NCBI RefSeq assembly: GCF_043677095.1
Contig: NZ_JBHLJR010000001.1
Location: forward strand, 186,001 to 250,000
From: Natronococcus roseus
Lineage (GTDB): Archaea; Halobacteriota; Halobacteria; Halobacteriales; Natrialbaceae
Direction: 5' to 3'
DNA length: 64,000 nucleotides
The position numbers and the translations under genes are program-made. Of this stretch, positions 8,915-17,358 are shown piece by piece. Below the pieces are notes generated by a model. It saw only the letters and a list, made by a program, of their open reading frames with translations. It was not told where the DNA came from and made no database searches. How positions within the stretch are numbered: position 1 is the first letter of the stretch; each line of letters begins with the position of its first letter.

Positions 8915-8923
8915 TATCTTAAG
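8915..8923 (-). promoter_or_regulatory. TATA-like box of the pyrH-lysS operon
   Basis: On the minus strand CTTAAGATA lies 25-33 bases upstream of the pyrH ATG, matching the haloarchaeal TATA position and supporting the start at 8890. Confidence 0.6.
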
Positions 8924-8992
8924 GATTGCCAACTCCGCGGCGGCTGTGACACCCTCCCGTGACGACCGGCGGACCGCCCCGCGAGCCGCCAA

Positions 8993-9988
8993 TCAGTCCT
9001 CGAGCGACAGGACCATCGCTGCGCCGTCGCGCTGGAAGGCGGTTCCGAACGGAGCCGACAGCTCGTGCATTCGCTCGCGGGACCAGTCGGCGGCGTCGGG
9101 ACTCGCTTCGTGGACCGCACAGTCGTCGATCTCGGTCGGATACAGTCGGAGTTCGGTCGGCACCCCCGCCTCGGAGACGGCGAGGACGAACAGGAAGCTC
9201 CGGTCGTTTCGCAGCCGCGAGTCGACCGCGTAGTCGTCGACGAAGTCGCCCGTATCGTAGAGGATCGGCCGTCCCTCGTGGATCTCGACTCCCTGGAAGA
9301 CGTGGGCGCTGTGGCCGTGGACGACGTCGGCGCCCGCCTCGACTAGCCAGCGGCCGAACTTCCGGAACGGCGCAGGGGGCTCCTCGACCATGTTTGGCCC
9401 CCAGTGCAGGGAGGCGACCAGCAGGTCGGGGTCGGCCCCGCGGGCGCGCTCGAGCGCCTCGCGAACGCGGCGTTTCGTCTCCTCGTCCTCGCGGTCGATC
9501 TCGATCCGGGCGGTTCCCGGCGAGGCGTCGTCGGCCGCGTACTCGGGCGTGTTATCGGTGAGGGCGACGACCGCGACCGTGAGCCCCCCGATCGAGACGA
9601 CGGCAGGCTCGAGCGCCTCCTCGAGGGTCTCACCTGCGCCCGTTCGAGCGATCCCGGACTCGTCCAGGTGCTTCAGAGTGTCCCGCAGCGCGGCCTCTTC
9701 GTAGTCGAGGACGTGGTTGTTCGCCAGCGCGCAGACGTCGACCCCGGCTCGCTCGAGGGCGGGCACGGCCCAGTCGGGATCCGCGCGGAAGTGAAACGGG
9801 CGGTGCGTGCGTCGCCACTGTCGCCCTCGCGTCGAAAGGACGCACTCGAGGTTGATCACCAGCCCGTCGAGTTCGCGAAGCCGCTCGAGGACGGTCCCCC
9901 ACACCGCGTCGACGGGACGTCGCCGCTGGCGGTCGTCGACGACGCGGCCGAGCATGACGTCGCCGGTGAAGCCGATCCGAGTGGCCAT
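8993..9988 (-). CDS. CapA-family (PGA_cap) metallophosphatase-like protein
   Basis: A 331-residue protein of the CapA/PgsA family, starting MATRIGFTGDVMLGR. Conserved marks are INLECVLSTRG, ALANNHVLDYEEAALRDTL, LHWGPNMVEEP and HGHSAHVFQGVEIHEGRPI, which are metal-ligand motifs of the calcineurin-like fold. Bacterial members act in poly-gamma-glutamate capsule synthesis; in archaea the role is not settled. There is no signal peptide, so it may be cytoplasmic. The ORF is open to 10057, but the inner ATG is the family start. It is divergent from moaE with under 80 bases between start codons. Confidence 0.85.
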   Translation of the reverse strand: MATRIGFTGDVMLGRVVDDRQRRRPVDAVWGTVLERLRELDGLVINLECVLSTRGRQWRRTHRPFHFRADPDWAVPALERAGVDVCALANNHVLDYEEAALRDTLKHLDESGIARTGAGETLEEALEPAVVSIGGLTVAVVALTDNTPEYAADDASPGTARIEIDREDEETKRRVREALERARGADPDLLVASLHWGPNMVEEPPAPFRKFGRWLVEAGADVVHGHSAHVFQGVEIHEGRPILYDTGDFVDDYAVDSRLRNDRSFLFVLAVSEAGVPTELRLYPTEIDDCAVHEASPDAADWSRERMHELSAPFGTAFQRDGAAMVLSLED

Positions 9989-10066
9989 GCGCTCGACTAC
10001 GGGTCGCAGGGACAAAGATCGCCACCCGTCGACAGCTACAAACCGCAACCGAACCAATCCTCCGAC

Positions 10067-10888
10067 ATGTACGTACTCGGCTGTCTGAACCGCGGGACGA
10101 GCGAGGACCGACTCGAGCGCGTCGTCGACCGGGTCGTCGACCGGCTCTCCAGGGAGGGACGCGTCGGCGTCGTTCGGTACGACGCGACGATCGCCGACGG
10201 CACGCAGGAATCACTGACGATAGGCGGCGACGTCACCTACGCGCTCGGGGCCGATGGCGACTGGACCGCCTCGGGAACGGGAATGTCGGTCGCGGACGCG
10301 CTGGCGGCGCTCTCGACCGACTGCGAGTACGCCGTCGTCGTCGGCGTCCCTCGGCTCCGGCACCCGACGCTCGTCGTCGGAGAGCCGTCCGACGACGTCG
10401 AGCACGTCCTCGCGACCGTCTCCGGCCCCGGCGACCTCGAGGAGGACGCCCTCGTCGAGGCCCTCGAGGCCGAAGAGTCATACGAGACCCTCGAGTCACT
10501 GGTAGCGCGGGTCAAGCGTTCCCCGCGGGCCAACCGGGCGGGTGCGATCGCGACGTTCACCGGACGGGTTCGTGCGAAAGACGACGACGACGACGCCCGA
10601 ACCGAGTACCTCGAGTTCGAGAAGTACGAAGGCGTCGCCGAGGAGCGGATGGCCGCCCTCGAGACGGACCTCGAGTCCCGGGAGGGGGTACTGGACGTCG
10701 AACTCTACCACCGAACCGGCGTCGTCGCCGACGGCGAGGACATCGTCTTCGTCGTCGTCCTCGCGGGCCACCGCGGGGAGGCGTTTCGAACGGTCGAGGA
10801 CGGGATCAACCGACTCAAGGACGAGGTGCCGCTGTTCAAGAAAGAAGTCACCGTCGAGGACGAATTCTGGGTTCACGAGCAGTCATAG
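10067..10888 (+). CDS. moaE: Molybdopterin synthase catalytic subunit with N-terminal extension
   Basis: A 273-residue protein. Residues about 145-265 are the MoaE domain (GAIATFTGRVRAK, YLEFEKYEGVAEERM, LYHRTGVVADGEDIVFVVV, HRGEAFRTVEDGINRLK, then PLFKKE with the catalytic Lys region). It transfers sulfur from MoaD-type thiocarboxylate to cyclic pyranopterin monophosphate in molybdenum cofactor synthesis. The N-terminal 130 residues resemble the degenerate MobB-like domain seen on haloarchaeal MoaE; no P-loop is visible. The sulfur carrier activator UbaA is also in this window (24696), as is a MOT1-type transporter (21955). Confidence 0.88.
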   Translation: MYVLGCLNRGTSEDRLERVVDRVVDRLSREGRVGVVRYDATIADGTQESLTIGGDVTYALGADGDWTASGTGMSVADALAALSTDCEYAVVVGVPRLRHPTLVVGEPSDDVEHVLATVSGPGDLEEDALVEALEAEESYETLESLVARVKRSPRANRAGAIATFTGRVRAKDDDDDARTEYLEFEKYEGVAEERMAALETDLESREGVLDVELYHRTGVVADGEDIVFVVVLAGHRGEAFRTVEDGINRLKDEVPLFKKEVTVEDEFWVHEQS

Positions 10889-10944
10889 CCCTCGTTCCGG
10901 CGGATTCTCGAGTTTGGGCTCGAGTAGGGAGAGGGGGTCGTTTT

Positions 10945-11193
10945 CTGGCTTGCCATAGCAAGTATAATCTCCGATCATCGTTGACCGGAATGACACTGCA
11001 AGCTCTACTGAAACAGTATATTAAATTGACATCTTGTATAATTCCGTGTTTTAGAAATGAATAATACGTTAGGGTGGAGTATAAAATATCTAAAGACGTC
11101 TCGTGCCGTCGTGAAACGTCTCGACGACGGCGATAAAGAACCTATTATTCGACTGTACGCTGAATGCAACCAAAAACTCGCTAAACGTCCTTA
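10945..11193. other. AT-rich intergenic stretch upstream of the DUF7123-like gene
   Basis: About 250 bases with base composition strongly unlike the rest of the window (long A/T words such as GTATATTAAATTG and GTATAAAATATC). It holds a short perfect hairpin at about 10949-10962 (CTTGC/GCAAG) and another at 11105-11131 (GCCGTCGT/ACGACGGC). One reading frame is open through it into the next gene but has no coding character. It may hold extra promoters, a small RNA, or be imported DNA. Confidence 0.5.
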
Positions 11194-11202
11194 CTTTATA
11201 AC
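11194..11202 (+). promoter_or_regulatory. TATA-like box before the DUF7123-like gene
   Basis: CTTTATAAC lies 29-37 bases before the ATG at 11231. This supports the short start for that gene rather than the longer open frame from 11057. Confidence 0.55.
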
Positions 11203-11230
11203 ATATACTGGCTGCAAGAGAGTGTTGTCG

Positions 11231-11470
11231 ATGAGCACGACAGCCCAATCCTCCACGGAAAGCAAAGAACGGCGGCTAAAGAACTACCTGCGCGAACAGG
11301 TCGAAGACGGCGAGCTGTACTTCAAGGGGAAGTTCATCTCTGACGACGTCGGCATGTCCCCGAAGGAGATCGGCGCGCTGATGGTCAAACTCTCGGATTC
11401 GGACGGCGACCTCGAGGTCGAGAAGTGGTCGTACACGAGCGCGACGACCTGGCGCGTGCAGTCCGCCTGA
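11231..11470 (+). CDS. DUF7123-like small winged-helix-like protein
   Basis: A 79-residue conserved haloarchaeal protein starting MSTTAQSSTESKERRLKNYL. The middle (GKFISDDVGMSPKEIGALM) looks like a helix-turn-helix region and the end (EVEKWSYTSATTWRV) like a beta wing, so nucleic-acid binding is a reasonable inference. From memory it matches DUF7123. A longer ORF from 11057 covers AT-rich upstream DNA; the inner start is preferred because of composition and the TATA-like box. It is transcribed alone. Confidence 0.78.
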   Translation: MSTTAQSSTESKERRLKNYLREQVEDGELYFKGKFISDDVGMSPKEIGALMVKLSDSDGDLEVEKWSYTSATTWRVQSA

Positions 11471-11644
11471 GCTGTCGTCCACACAACGAACGACGCTCAC
11501 CCGCGCCGGCGCGCCACGGACGCCATCCGGCGCGGTCTCCCCCCTGATCAAACGGTTGCGGTCTCGCCCGCGTCCGACTGACTGTCTCGGCACGCGGGCT
11601 CACTCACTTCTTCGAGAGCGATCGCCGCAGCTTAGGGAAGGCGA

Positions 11645-11650
11645 TTTATA
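11645..11650 (+). promoter_or_regulatory. TATA-like box before the second M50 protease
   Basis: TTTATA lies 24-29 bases before the ATG at 11674, consistent with a leaderless transcript. Confidence 0.55.
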
Positions 11651-11673
11651 CGAGCAACCGCTGACTTCGGACG

Positions 11674-12831
11674 ATGGACGACGTCGATTCGTCCGACTAC
11701 GGGGCGGCGAGCGACGGGAACCCGTTCCCGGAGGACGGACCGCCGCTCGAGCGCGTCGAGTCGGTGTTTGCGGTTTACGAAACCCGACGGGAGGACGACC
11801 AGCTCGTCTACTACGGCGATCCGCTGGTCGCCCCCGAACCACTGATGCAGGAGCTGTGGCCGGTGTTTCGCGAGGCGGGGTACGACGTCGAGCTGACGCG
11901 GCGCCACGGCGAGTACGCCCTCGTCGCCGAGCCCCGGTCTATCGGGATCGACGGGGTCCCCTGGACGAACGTTTTTCTGTTACTCGCAACCGTCGTCTCG
12001 ACGCTGTTCGCCGGCTCGATGTGGTATCATATCGATCCGTTCGCGAATCCGCTGGCGATGTGGGAGGCCTGGCCGTTCATGGTCGCGATCCTGGGCGTTC
12101 TCGGCGTTCACGAGATGGGCCACTACGTGCTGAGTCGCTACCACGGGGTCGACGCCTCCCTGCCCTACTTCATCCCGGTGCCGACGCTGATCGGGACGAT
12201 GGGCGCCGTGATCAAGATGAAGGGCCGAATGCCCGACCGCAAGGCGCTGTTCGACATCGGCGTCGCCGGCCCGCTCGCGGGACTGATCGCGACGGTCGTC
12301 ATCACGATCGTCGGACTCCACATGCCCCCCGTCACCGCGCCCGAGGATGTCGTCGCGGACCCGAACGCGATCCAGATCGACCTCGGCTACCCGCTGTTGC
12401 TCGAGTGGCTCGCTGCCCTCTTCGATCAACCGCTCTACCAGGATGATCCGGCGACAGCGGTAAACCCGGTCGTCATCGGCGGCTGGGTCGGGATGTTCGT
12501 CACCTTCCTGAATCTCATCCCGGTTGGCCAGCTCGATGGCGGTCATATCCTCCGAGCAATGGCCGGGAACCTCCAGGAGACGATCGCGGCGCTAGTTCCC
12601 GGCGCGCTGTTCGGACTCGCGGCGTACCTCTACTACGTGAGCGGCTACAGCGGCAACTCGGTGTTCATCTGGGTGTTCTGGGGGATCTTCACCGCGGTGC
12701 TGGCCTCGGTCGGCCCGGCGCGTCCGGTCCAGGACGAACGGCTCGGAGCCGGTCGGTTCCTGCTCGGCGTCGTCACCTTCGGGCTCGGCCTGCTGTGTTT
12801 CATGCCGGTTCCGATCGCCATCGTCCAGTGA
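11674..12831 (+). CDS. Site-2 protease family (M50) intramembrane metalloprotease
   Basis: A 385-residue membrane protease. A soluble N-terminal region (1-95) is followed by helices; HEMGH is at residues 146-150, and the second catalytic motif LIPVGQLDGGHIL lies about 135 residues later. There is no PDZ domain, unlike the larger M50 protein at 4564. Proteins with this soluble N-domain are common in haloarchaea and resemble EGY1-type S2P homologues. The substrate is unknown. The gene has its own TATA-like box and is convergent with thiL, the two stop codons being adjacent. Confidence 0.9.
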   Translation: MDDVDSSDYGAASDGNPFPEDGPPLERVESVFAVYETRREDDQLVYYGDPLVAPEPLMQELWPVFREAGYDVELTRRHGEYALVAEPRSIGIDGVPWTNVFLLLATVVSTLFAGSMWYHIDPFANPLAMWEAWPFMVAILGVLGVHEMGHYVLSRYHGVDASLPYFIPVPTLIGTMGAVIKMKGRMPDRKALFDIGVAGPLAGLIATVVITIVGLHMPPVTAPEDVVADPNAIQIDLGYPLLLEWLAALFDQPLYQDDPATAVNPVVIGGWVGMFVTFLNLIPVGQLDGGHILRAMAGNLQETIAALVPGALFGLAAYLYYVSGYSGNSVFIWVFWGIFTAVLASVGPARPVQDERLGAGRFLLGVVTFGLGLLCFMPVPIAIVQ

Positions 12832-13737
12832 TCAACCCTCGCCGTGGGTGTAGCCTCGATCCGCGAGCGACTCCCCGTCGAGGCTGATTCCGTCGTCGCT
12901 CTCGAGAACGGCCCCGATTCTCGAGAGTGGAACGTCGACCGCGTTGCGAACGGCCTCGAATGCCGTCTCTGGTACCGTCGCGACGAGTTCGAAGTCCTCG
13001 CCGAACGTCGTTGCGCGCTCGAGGGCCTCCCGGTCGGTCTCGGAAACCGACCGAACGACGTCGTCGACCGGAATCGCCTCGCCGTCGATCGCGAACCCGC
13101 AGTTGCTCGCCTCCGCGAGCTGGTGGAGCGACCGCGCGAGGCCGTCACTCGAGTCCATCATCGCCGTCGCGTGCGGGGCGAGCGCCCGTCCGGCCGCGAT
13201 CCGCGGCTCGAACCGGAACAGCTCGTTCGCACGCTCGCGGGCGTCGGCGTCGTCCCCGCGCTCGCCGCGTCGAAATAGCTCGAGAGCGGCTGCGCTCCGT
13301 CCGAGAGTGCCGGTGACGCAGACGACGTCGCCGGGTCGGGCGCCGCTGCGCGGAACCGGGTCGTCGGTCCGACCGATCGCCGTCGTCGCGACGGTAAACT
13401 CCTCGTGGCCGTCGAGGTCACCGCCGACGTACTCGCCGTCGACGAGCTCGCAGACGTCGCGTGCGCCCTGGACGAACGCAAGCAGTTCGTCCTCGACGAA
13501 CTCCGGAGCCGCGTAGGCGGCGACTGCGGCCGTCGCATCGGCTCCCATCGCCGCGACGTCGGACAGCGAGGCGCCGACGGACCGCCAGCCGGCCGTGTAG
13601 CGGCTCGTCCCCGGCGGAAAGTCCGTCCGCTCGTGGAGCATGTCGGTCGTCACGACCAGCCCGTCGACGACGGCCGCATCGTCGCCGACCGGGTCGAGTT
13701 CCCCCTCCAACAGCGCCAGTGCGGCGCGTTCGTCCAT
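12832..13737 (-). CDS. thiL: Thiamine-monophosphate kinase
   Basis: A 301-residue ThiL, which phosphorylates thiamine phosphate to thiamine diphosphate, the last step of vitamin B1 cofactor synthesis. Family marks: MDERAALALLEGELDPVGDD (truncated N-terminus relative to some bacteria), VVTTDMLHERTDFPPG, SLSDVAAMGA, GDVVCVTGTLGRSAAALELF and MDSSDGLARSLHQLAEAS. The N-terminus contributes the conserved acidic metal ligands. The start at 13737 has a clean ATG. No thiamine riboswitch is seen in the short upstream region shared with rps19e. Confidence 0.92.
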   Translation of the reverse strand: MDERAALALLEGELDPVGDDAAVVDGLVVTTDMLHERTDFPPGTSRYTAGWRSVGASLSDVAAMGADATAAVAAYAAPEFVEDELLAFVQGARDVCELVDGEYVGGDLDGHEEFTVATTAIGRTDDPVPRSGARPGDVVCVTGTLGRSAAALELFRRGERGDDADARERANELFRFEPRIAAGRALAPHATAMMDSSDGLARSLHQLAEASNCGFAIDGEAIPVDDVVRSVSETDREALERATTFGEDFELVATVPETAFEAVRNAVDVPLSRIGAVLESDDGISLDGESLADRGYTHGEG

Positions 13738-13820
13738 ACCCGGCGTTTCGGGGCCAGCACGAAAAGCGATCCGGACCGAGAGAACGGTTCTCGAGGTCGA
13801 GCTCGGGGAAAGACGATGGC

Positions 13821-13827
13821 CTTAAAT
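13821..13827 (+). promoter_or_regulatory. TATA-like box before rps19e
   Basis: CTTAAAT lies 25-31 bases before the ATG at 13852, a good archaeal TATA position for a ribosomal protein operon. Confidence 0.6.
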
Positions 13828-13851
13828 GCCGCGGCAGGGAACCCAACGCCA

Positions 13852-14307
13852 ATGGCTACGATGTACGACGTTCCGGCGGACGACCTCATCGAGGCGCTCG
13901 CCGAGGACCTCGAGGACCGACTCGACGAACCCGACTGGAGCCAGTTCGCCAAGACTGGCGTCGACCGCGAACTGCCACCCGAGCAGGAGGACTTCTGGGC
14001 GACCCGCGCCGCGAGCCTCCTCCGGAAGGTCGCCGACCGCGGTCCCGTCGGCGTCGAGCGACTCTCCACCGAGTACGGCGGCGGTAAGGCCGGAACGAAC
14101 CGTTACCGCGTCGCCCCGGACCGACGAACCGACGGCTCGAAGAACGTGATCCGGACGATCCTCCAGCAGCTCGAGGAGGAGGACCTCGTCGAAACCGCCG
14201 AGGGCGAGGGACGGCGCATCACGCCCGCCGGCCGGAGCCTGCTCGACGACACCGCCGGCGAGGTTCTCGAGGAGCTCGACCGTCCGGAACTCGAGCGCTA
14301 CGCGTAA
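13852..14307 (+). CDS. rps19e: Ribosomal protein S19e
   Basis: A 151-residue small-subunit ribosomal protein found only in archaea and eukaryotes, involved in 30S maturation. It is recognised by MYDVPADDLIEALAEDL, EDFWATRAASLLRKVADRGPVGV, YGGGKAGTNRYRVAPD and the winged-helix end GEGRRITPAGRSLLDD. An open frame extends far upstream (from 13405) but is the shadow of thiL; the ATG at 13852 was chosen because of the TATA-like box. An ATG three codons later is possible. It is followed on the same strand by a PDCD5-like gene and a PP-loop ATPase, an arrangement I recall from other archaea. Confidence 0.95.
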   Translation: MATMYDVPADDLIEALAEDLEDRLDEPDWSQFAKTGVDRELPPEQEDFWATRAASLLRKVADRGPVGVERLSTEYGGGKAGTNRYRVAPDRRTDGSKNVIRTILQQLEEEDLVETAEGEGRRITPAGRSLLDDTAGEVLEELDRPELERYA

Positions 14308-14409
14308 GGCTCGCTTTCGAGCACTCTTTTCGGACCGCTCGCCGATCAGCGACGTCTCTCGCTCTCATCGTCCGTAATCATTTTCTGCGCCCGCGCGCAA
14401 CGTCTCCCT

Positions 14410-14766
14410 ATGAGCGGCTCACCCGACGAGGAGAAACTCGAGGAGCTCCGACAGAAGAAGATGGAGCAGCTACAGGACCGCGCCGAAGGGGGCGGCGAGG
14501 CCGACCGGGCGAGCCAGGAGGCCGCCCAGCAGCAGGCCGAAGCCCAGAAGCAGGCGCTGCTCCGCCAGCACCTGACCGACGACGCGCGAAAGCGACTCAA
14601 CACGGTCAAGATGAGCAAGGAACAGTTCGGCGAACAGGTCGAACAGCAGGTAATCGCGCTGGCTCGCAGCGGACGCATCCAGGGCAAGATCGACGACGAG
14701 AAGATGAAACAGCTCCTCCAGGAGCTCAAACCGGACTCGAAGAGCTTCGACATCAAGCGTCGCTGA
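14410..14766 (+). CDS. PDCD5-like DNA-binding protein
   Basis: A 118-residue helical protein of the PDCD5/TFAR19 family (starts MSGSPDEEKLEELRQKKMEQ; core DDARKRLNTVKMSKEQFGEQVEQQ and ARSGRIQGKIDDEKMKQLLQEL). Archaeal members bind double-stranded DNA or chaperonin partners. The first 50 residues are a Gln/Glu-rich helix. It lies about 100 bases after rps19e, and its stop overlaps the start of the next gene by one base (TGATGG), so the three are probably one operon. Confidence 0.93.
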   Translation: MSGSPDEEKLEELRQKKMEQLQDRAEGGGEADRASQEAAQQQAEAQKQALLRQHLTDDARKRLNTVKMSKEQFGEQVEQQVIALARSGRIQGKIDDEKMKQLLQELKPDSKSFDIKRR

Positions 14767-15356
14767 TGGAGCTCGGACTGCTCTACAGCGGGGGCAAGGA
14801 TTCGACGCTCGCGGCGCTCGTCCTCGAGGACTTTTATGACGTCACGCTCGTAACCGCCTGTTTCGGCGTCAGCGACGACTGGAAACACGCCCGCGAGACC
14901 GCCGAAACCGCCGGCTTCGCGTTCGAGCGCCTCGAGCTCGACGCCGACGTCGCGAGCGAGGCCGTCGAGCGCATCCGCGAGGACGGGTTCCCCCGGAACG
15001 GCATCCAGCACGTTCACCAGCAGGCCCTGGAGGCGCTCGCTGCCGGTCGATTCGACGCCGTCGCCGACGGCACCCGCCGAGACGACCGGGTACCGACCGT
15101 CTCACGGGCTCAGGCCCAGAGCCTCGAGGACCGCCACGGCGTCGACTACATCGCGCCGCTGTCGGGATTCGGCCGGACGGCTGTCGACCGGCTCGTCGAG
15201 GACCACCTCGAGGTAACCGTCGGGCCGAGCGAGTCGATCGACCGCGCGGACTACGAGGCGGAGCTGCGGGCGATCATCGCCGCGGAGGACGGCCACGGGG
15301 CCATCGAGGAGCTGTTCCCCGACCACGAGCAGACGTACGTGACGAACGTCCGATAG
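14766..15356 (+). CDS. PP-loop (adenine nucleotide alpha hydrolase) ATPase
   Basis: A 196-residue protein with the PP-loop motif YSGGKDSTLAAL at residues 7-18, as in diphthamide synthetase, tRNA thiolases and asparagine synthetases. The rest (RFDAVADGTRRDDRVPTVSR; APLSGFGRTAVDRLVEDHL) matches a conserved archaeal family close to ThiI/TtuA-like sulfurtransferases, without the Cys pairs of TtuA. It probably activates a substrate by adenylation; the target is unknown but tRNA modification is plausible given the S19e context. It is translationally coupled to the PDCD5-like gene. Confidence 0.85.
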   Translation: MELGLLYSGGKDSTLAALVLEDFYDVTLVTACFGVSDDWKHARETAETAGFAFERLELDADVASEAVERIREDGFPRNGIQHVHQQALEALAAGRFDAVADGTRRDDRVPTVSRAQAQSLEDRHGVDYIAPLSGFGRTAVDRLVEDHLEVTVGPSESIDRADYEAELRAIIAAEDGHGAIEELFPDHEQTYVTNVR

Positions 15357-15360
15357 TATC

Positions 15361-15885
15361 CTACCGACCGCGGTTGCGTTTCCAGAGCCCGTAGTTCAGC
15401 GCCGTCGCGAACGCGACCCAGCACAGGTACGGCACCAGCAACAGCGCCGCCCGGCGATCGATGCGCGCGAACGCCACGATCGTCACGGCGATCGCCGGAC
15501 CGAGCAACGCGATGACGAGGAGTTCCCCGAGAATCGATCGTCGGCCGAAGAAGACGAGCGACCAGAGCGCGTTCAACGCGAGCTGGGAGAGGAACACCCG
15601 TTCGGCCCGCCGCTTTCCCCTCGCGCTCGCCGTTCGGTCCCGACGGATCAGGTGCCACGCGACCCCCATCGTCGCGAACAGGGCCGTCCAGGCGGGTGGA
15701 AACACCCAGCCCGGCGGCGTTTTCGGCGGTTTCTCGAGCGTCGGATACCACTCGCTCACGTCGTCGGCGGTCAGCAGACCGGGGACGACGCCGACGAGCT
15801 CGCAGAAGCCGACGGCCAGACCCAGCTCCCGCCACTCGCCGTCGTCGAGCGTCTCGGGTGCGGTCCGATCGATTCGCGAAGGCAT
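15361..15885 (-). CDS. tspO: TspO/MBR family membrane protein
   Basis: A 174-residue five-helix membrane protein of the TspO/peripheral benzodiazepine receptor family. Marks include WYPTLEKPPKTPPGWVFPPAW (conserved Trp-Tyr, Lys-Pro-Pro and Pro-Pro-Trp), ALNALWSLVFFGRRS and the late YLCWVAFATALNYGLWKRN. It binds porphyrins and cholesterol-like ligands in other organisms and may help regulate tetrapyrrole levels. It is convergent with the PP-loop gene. The N-terminal 25 residues are polar, a little longer than usual. Confidence 0.92.
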   Translation of the reverse strand: MPSRIDRTAPETLDDGEWRELGLAVGFCELVGVVPGLLTADDVSEWYPTLEKPPKTPPGWVFPPAWTALFATMGVAWHLIRRDRTASARGKRRAERVFLSQLALNALWSLVFFGRRSILGELLVIALLGPAIAVTIVAFARIDRRAALLLVPYLCWVAFATALNYGLWKRNRGR

Positions 15886-16023
15886 ACGACGCCTTCACCG
15901 TTATAGTATAAACCTCTCCGTCCGCTCGGTTGCGAGCGCGGTTCGTCCCGCCCGGCGCTTCGGGTTCGCGCGATCGACGCCCAAACGAAAGGTTAGAAGG
16001 TTGCCGTCGCCGAACGGTGGGGT

Positions 16024-17322
16024 ATGTACGACGGCATCAAGGGGTTTCGTGACTTCTACCCCGGCGAGATGGCCGCCAGGCGGGCGACCATCGATACGAT
16101 CGAGGACACTGCCCGCAGGTACGGCTTCCGCGAGATCGGGACGCCCGCGCTCGAGCGCGCGGAGATGTGGACCGACAAGAGCGGCGACGAGATCGTCGAG
16201 GAGCTGTACGCCTTCGAGGACCAGGGCGGGCGCCACGTCACGCTGACCCCCGAGCTGACGCCGACGGTCGCGCGGATGGTCGTGGCGAAACAACAGGAGC
16301 TCTCGAAGCCGATCAAGTGGTTCTCGACGCGCCCGTTCTGGCGCTACGAGCAGGTCCAGCAGGGCCGCCAGCGCGAGTTCTACCAGACAAACGTCGACAT
16401 CTTCGGCTCCTCGGAGCCGGAAGCCGACGCCGAGATCCTCGCGTGGGCCGCCGACGCCCTGACCGACCTCGGACTCACCGGCGACCACTTCGAGTTTCGG
16501 ATCTCCCATCGCGACATCCTCGGGGGCGTCCTCGAGAGCTACGAGACCGACGTCGACACGACCGAGGCGATCCGGGCGGTCGACAAGTCCGGCAAGATCC
16601 CCACCGCGGAGTACCACGACCTGCTAGCGGAAGCGGGGCTGACGTACGACCAGGCCGCCGAGTTCGACGATCTCATCGCGGGTGGCGACCTCGAGGCCGT
16701 CGAGTCGTTCGCCGATACCGAGCGCGTGACGGCGGCCGTCGAGAACCTGCAGCACGTGCTCGGCGCCGCCGAGGACTTCGGGGCCCGCGAGTACTGTACG
16801 ATCTCGCTCGAGACGGCTCGCGGACTCGACTACTACACCGGCGTCGTCTTCGAGTGTTTCGACTCGACGGGCGAGGTCTCCCGGTCGATCTTCGGCGGCG
16901 GGCGCTACGACGACCTCATCGAGAGCTTCGGCGGCCAGCCGACCCCCGCGGTCGGGGTCGCGCCCGGCCACGCGACGCTGTCGCTGCTGTGTCAGCGCGC
17001 GGGCGTCTGGCCCGAGGAGGAGGTGACGACGGACTACTACGTGCTCCGGGTCGGCGACACCCGCGCCGAGGCAGCCCGGATCACCCGCGAGCTGCGCGAG
17101 CGGGGCCACGTCGTCGAGACCGACGTCGCCGGCCGCTCCTTCGGCGCCCAGCTCGACTACGCGGACTCGATCAACGCCGAAACGGTCGTCATCGTCGGCG
17201 AGCAGGACCTGGCGAACGACGAGGTGACGGTCAAGGACATGGAGACCGGTGATCAGCTCCAGACCGCCGTCGAGGAGTTCCCGGGCGACCTCGAGCGTCC
17301 GACCTACGAGGACTTCGCGTAA
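16024..17322 (+). CDS. hisS: Histidyl-tRNA synthetase
   Basis: A 432-residue class II aminoacyl-tRNA synthetase that charges tRNA-His. It starts MYDGIKGFRDFYPGEMA. Motif 2 is in FSTRPFWRYEQVQQGRQREF, the HisA signature is LETARGLDYYTGVVFE, and motif 3 is FGGGRYDDLIESFGG. The C-terminal anticodon-binding domain starts at about residue 335. Length and order are typical of archaeal HisS. It is a single gene with its promoter probably in the 138 bases after tspO. Confidence 0.95.
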   Translation: MYDGIKGFRDFYPGEMAARRATIDTIEDTARRYGFREIGTPALERAEMWTDKSGDEIVEELYAFEDQGGRHVTLTPELTPTVARMVVAKQQELSKPIKWFSTRPFWRYEQVQQGRQREFYQTNVDIFGSSEPEADAEILAWAADALTDLGLTGDHFEFRISHRDILGGVLESYETDVDTTEAIRAVDKSGKIPTAEYHDLLAEAGLTYDQAAEFDDLIAGGDLEAVESFADTERVTAAVENLQHVLGAAEDFGAREYCTISLETARGLDYYTGVVFECFDSTGEVSRSIFGGGRYDDLIESFGGQPTPAVGVAPGHATLSLLCQRAGVWPEEEVTTDYYVLRVGDTRAEAARITRELRERGHVVETDVAGRSFGAQLDYADSINAETVVIVGEQDLANDEVTVKDMETGDQLQTAVEEFPGDLERPTYEDFA

Positions 17323-17358
17323 CGCTCCCGCGCGCCCTCGCGACCGATACGATCTTCT

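Noticed and set aside
11057..11230. N-terminal extension of the DUF7123-like protein
   Set aside because: It would run through AT-rich DNA with a TATA-like box inside; the known family starts at MSTTAQ-like residues.
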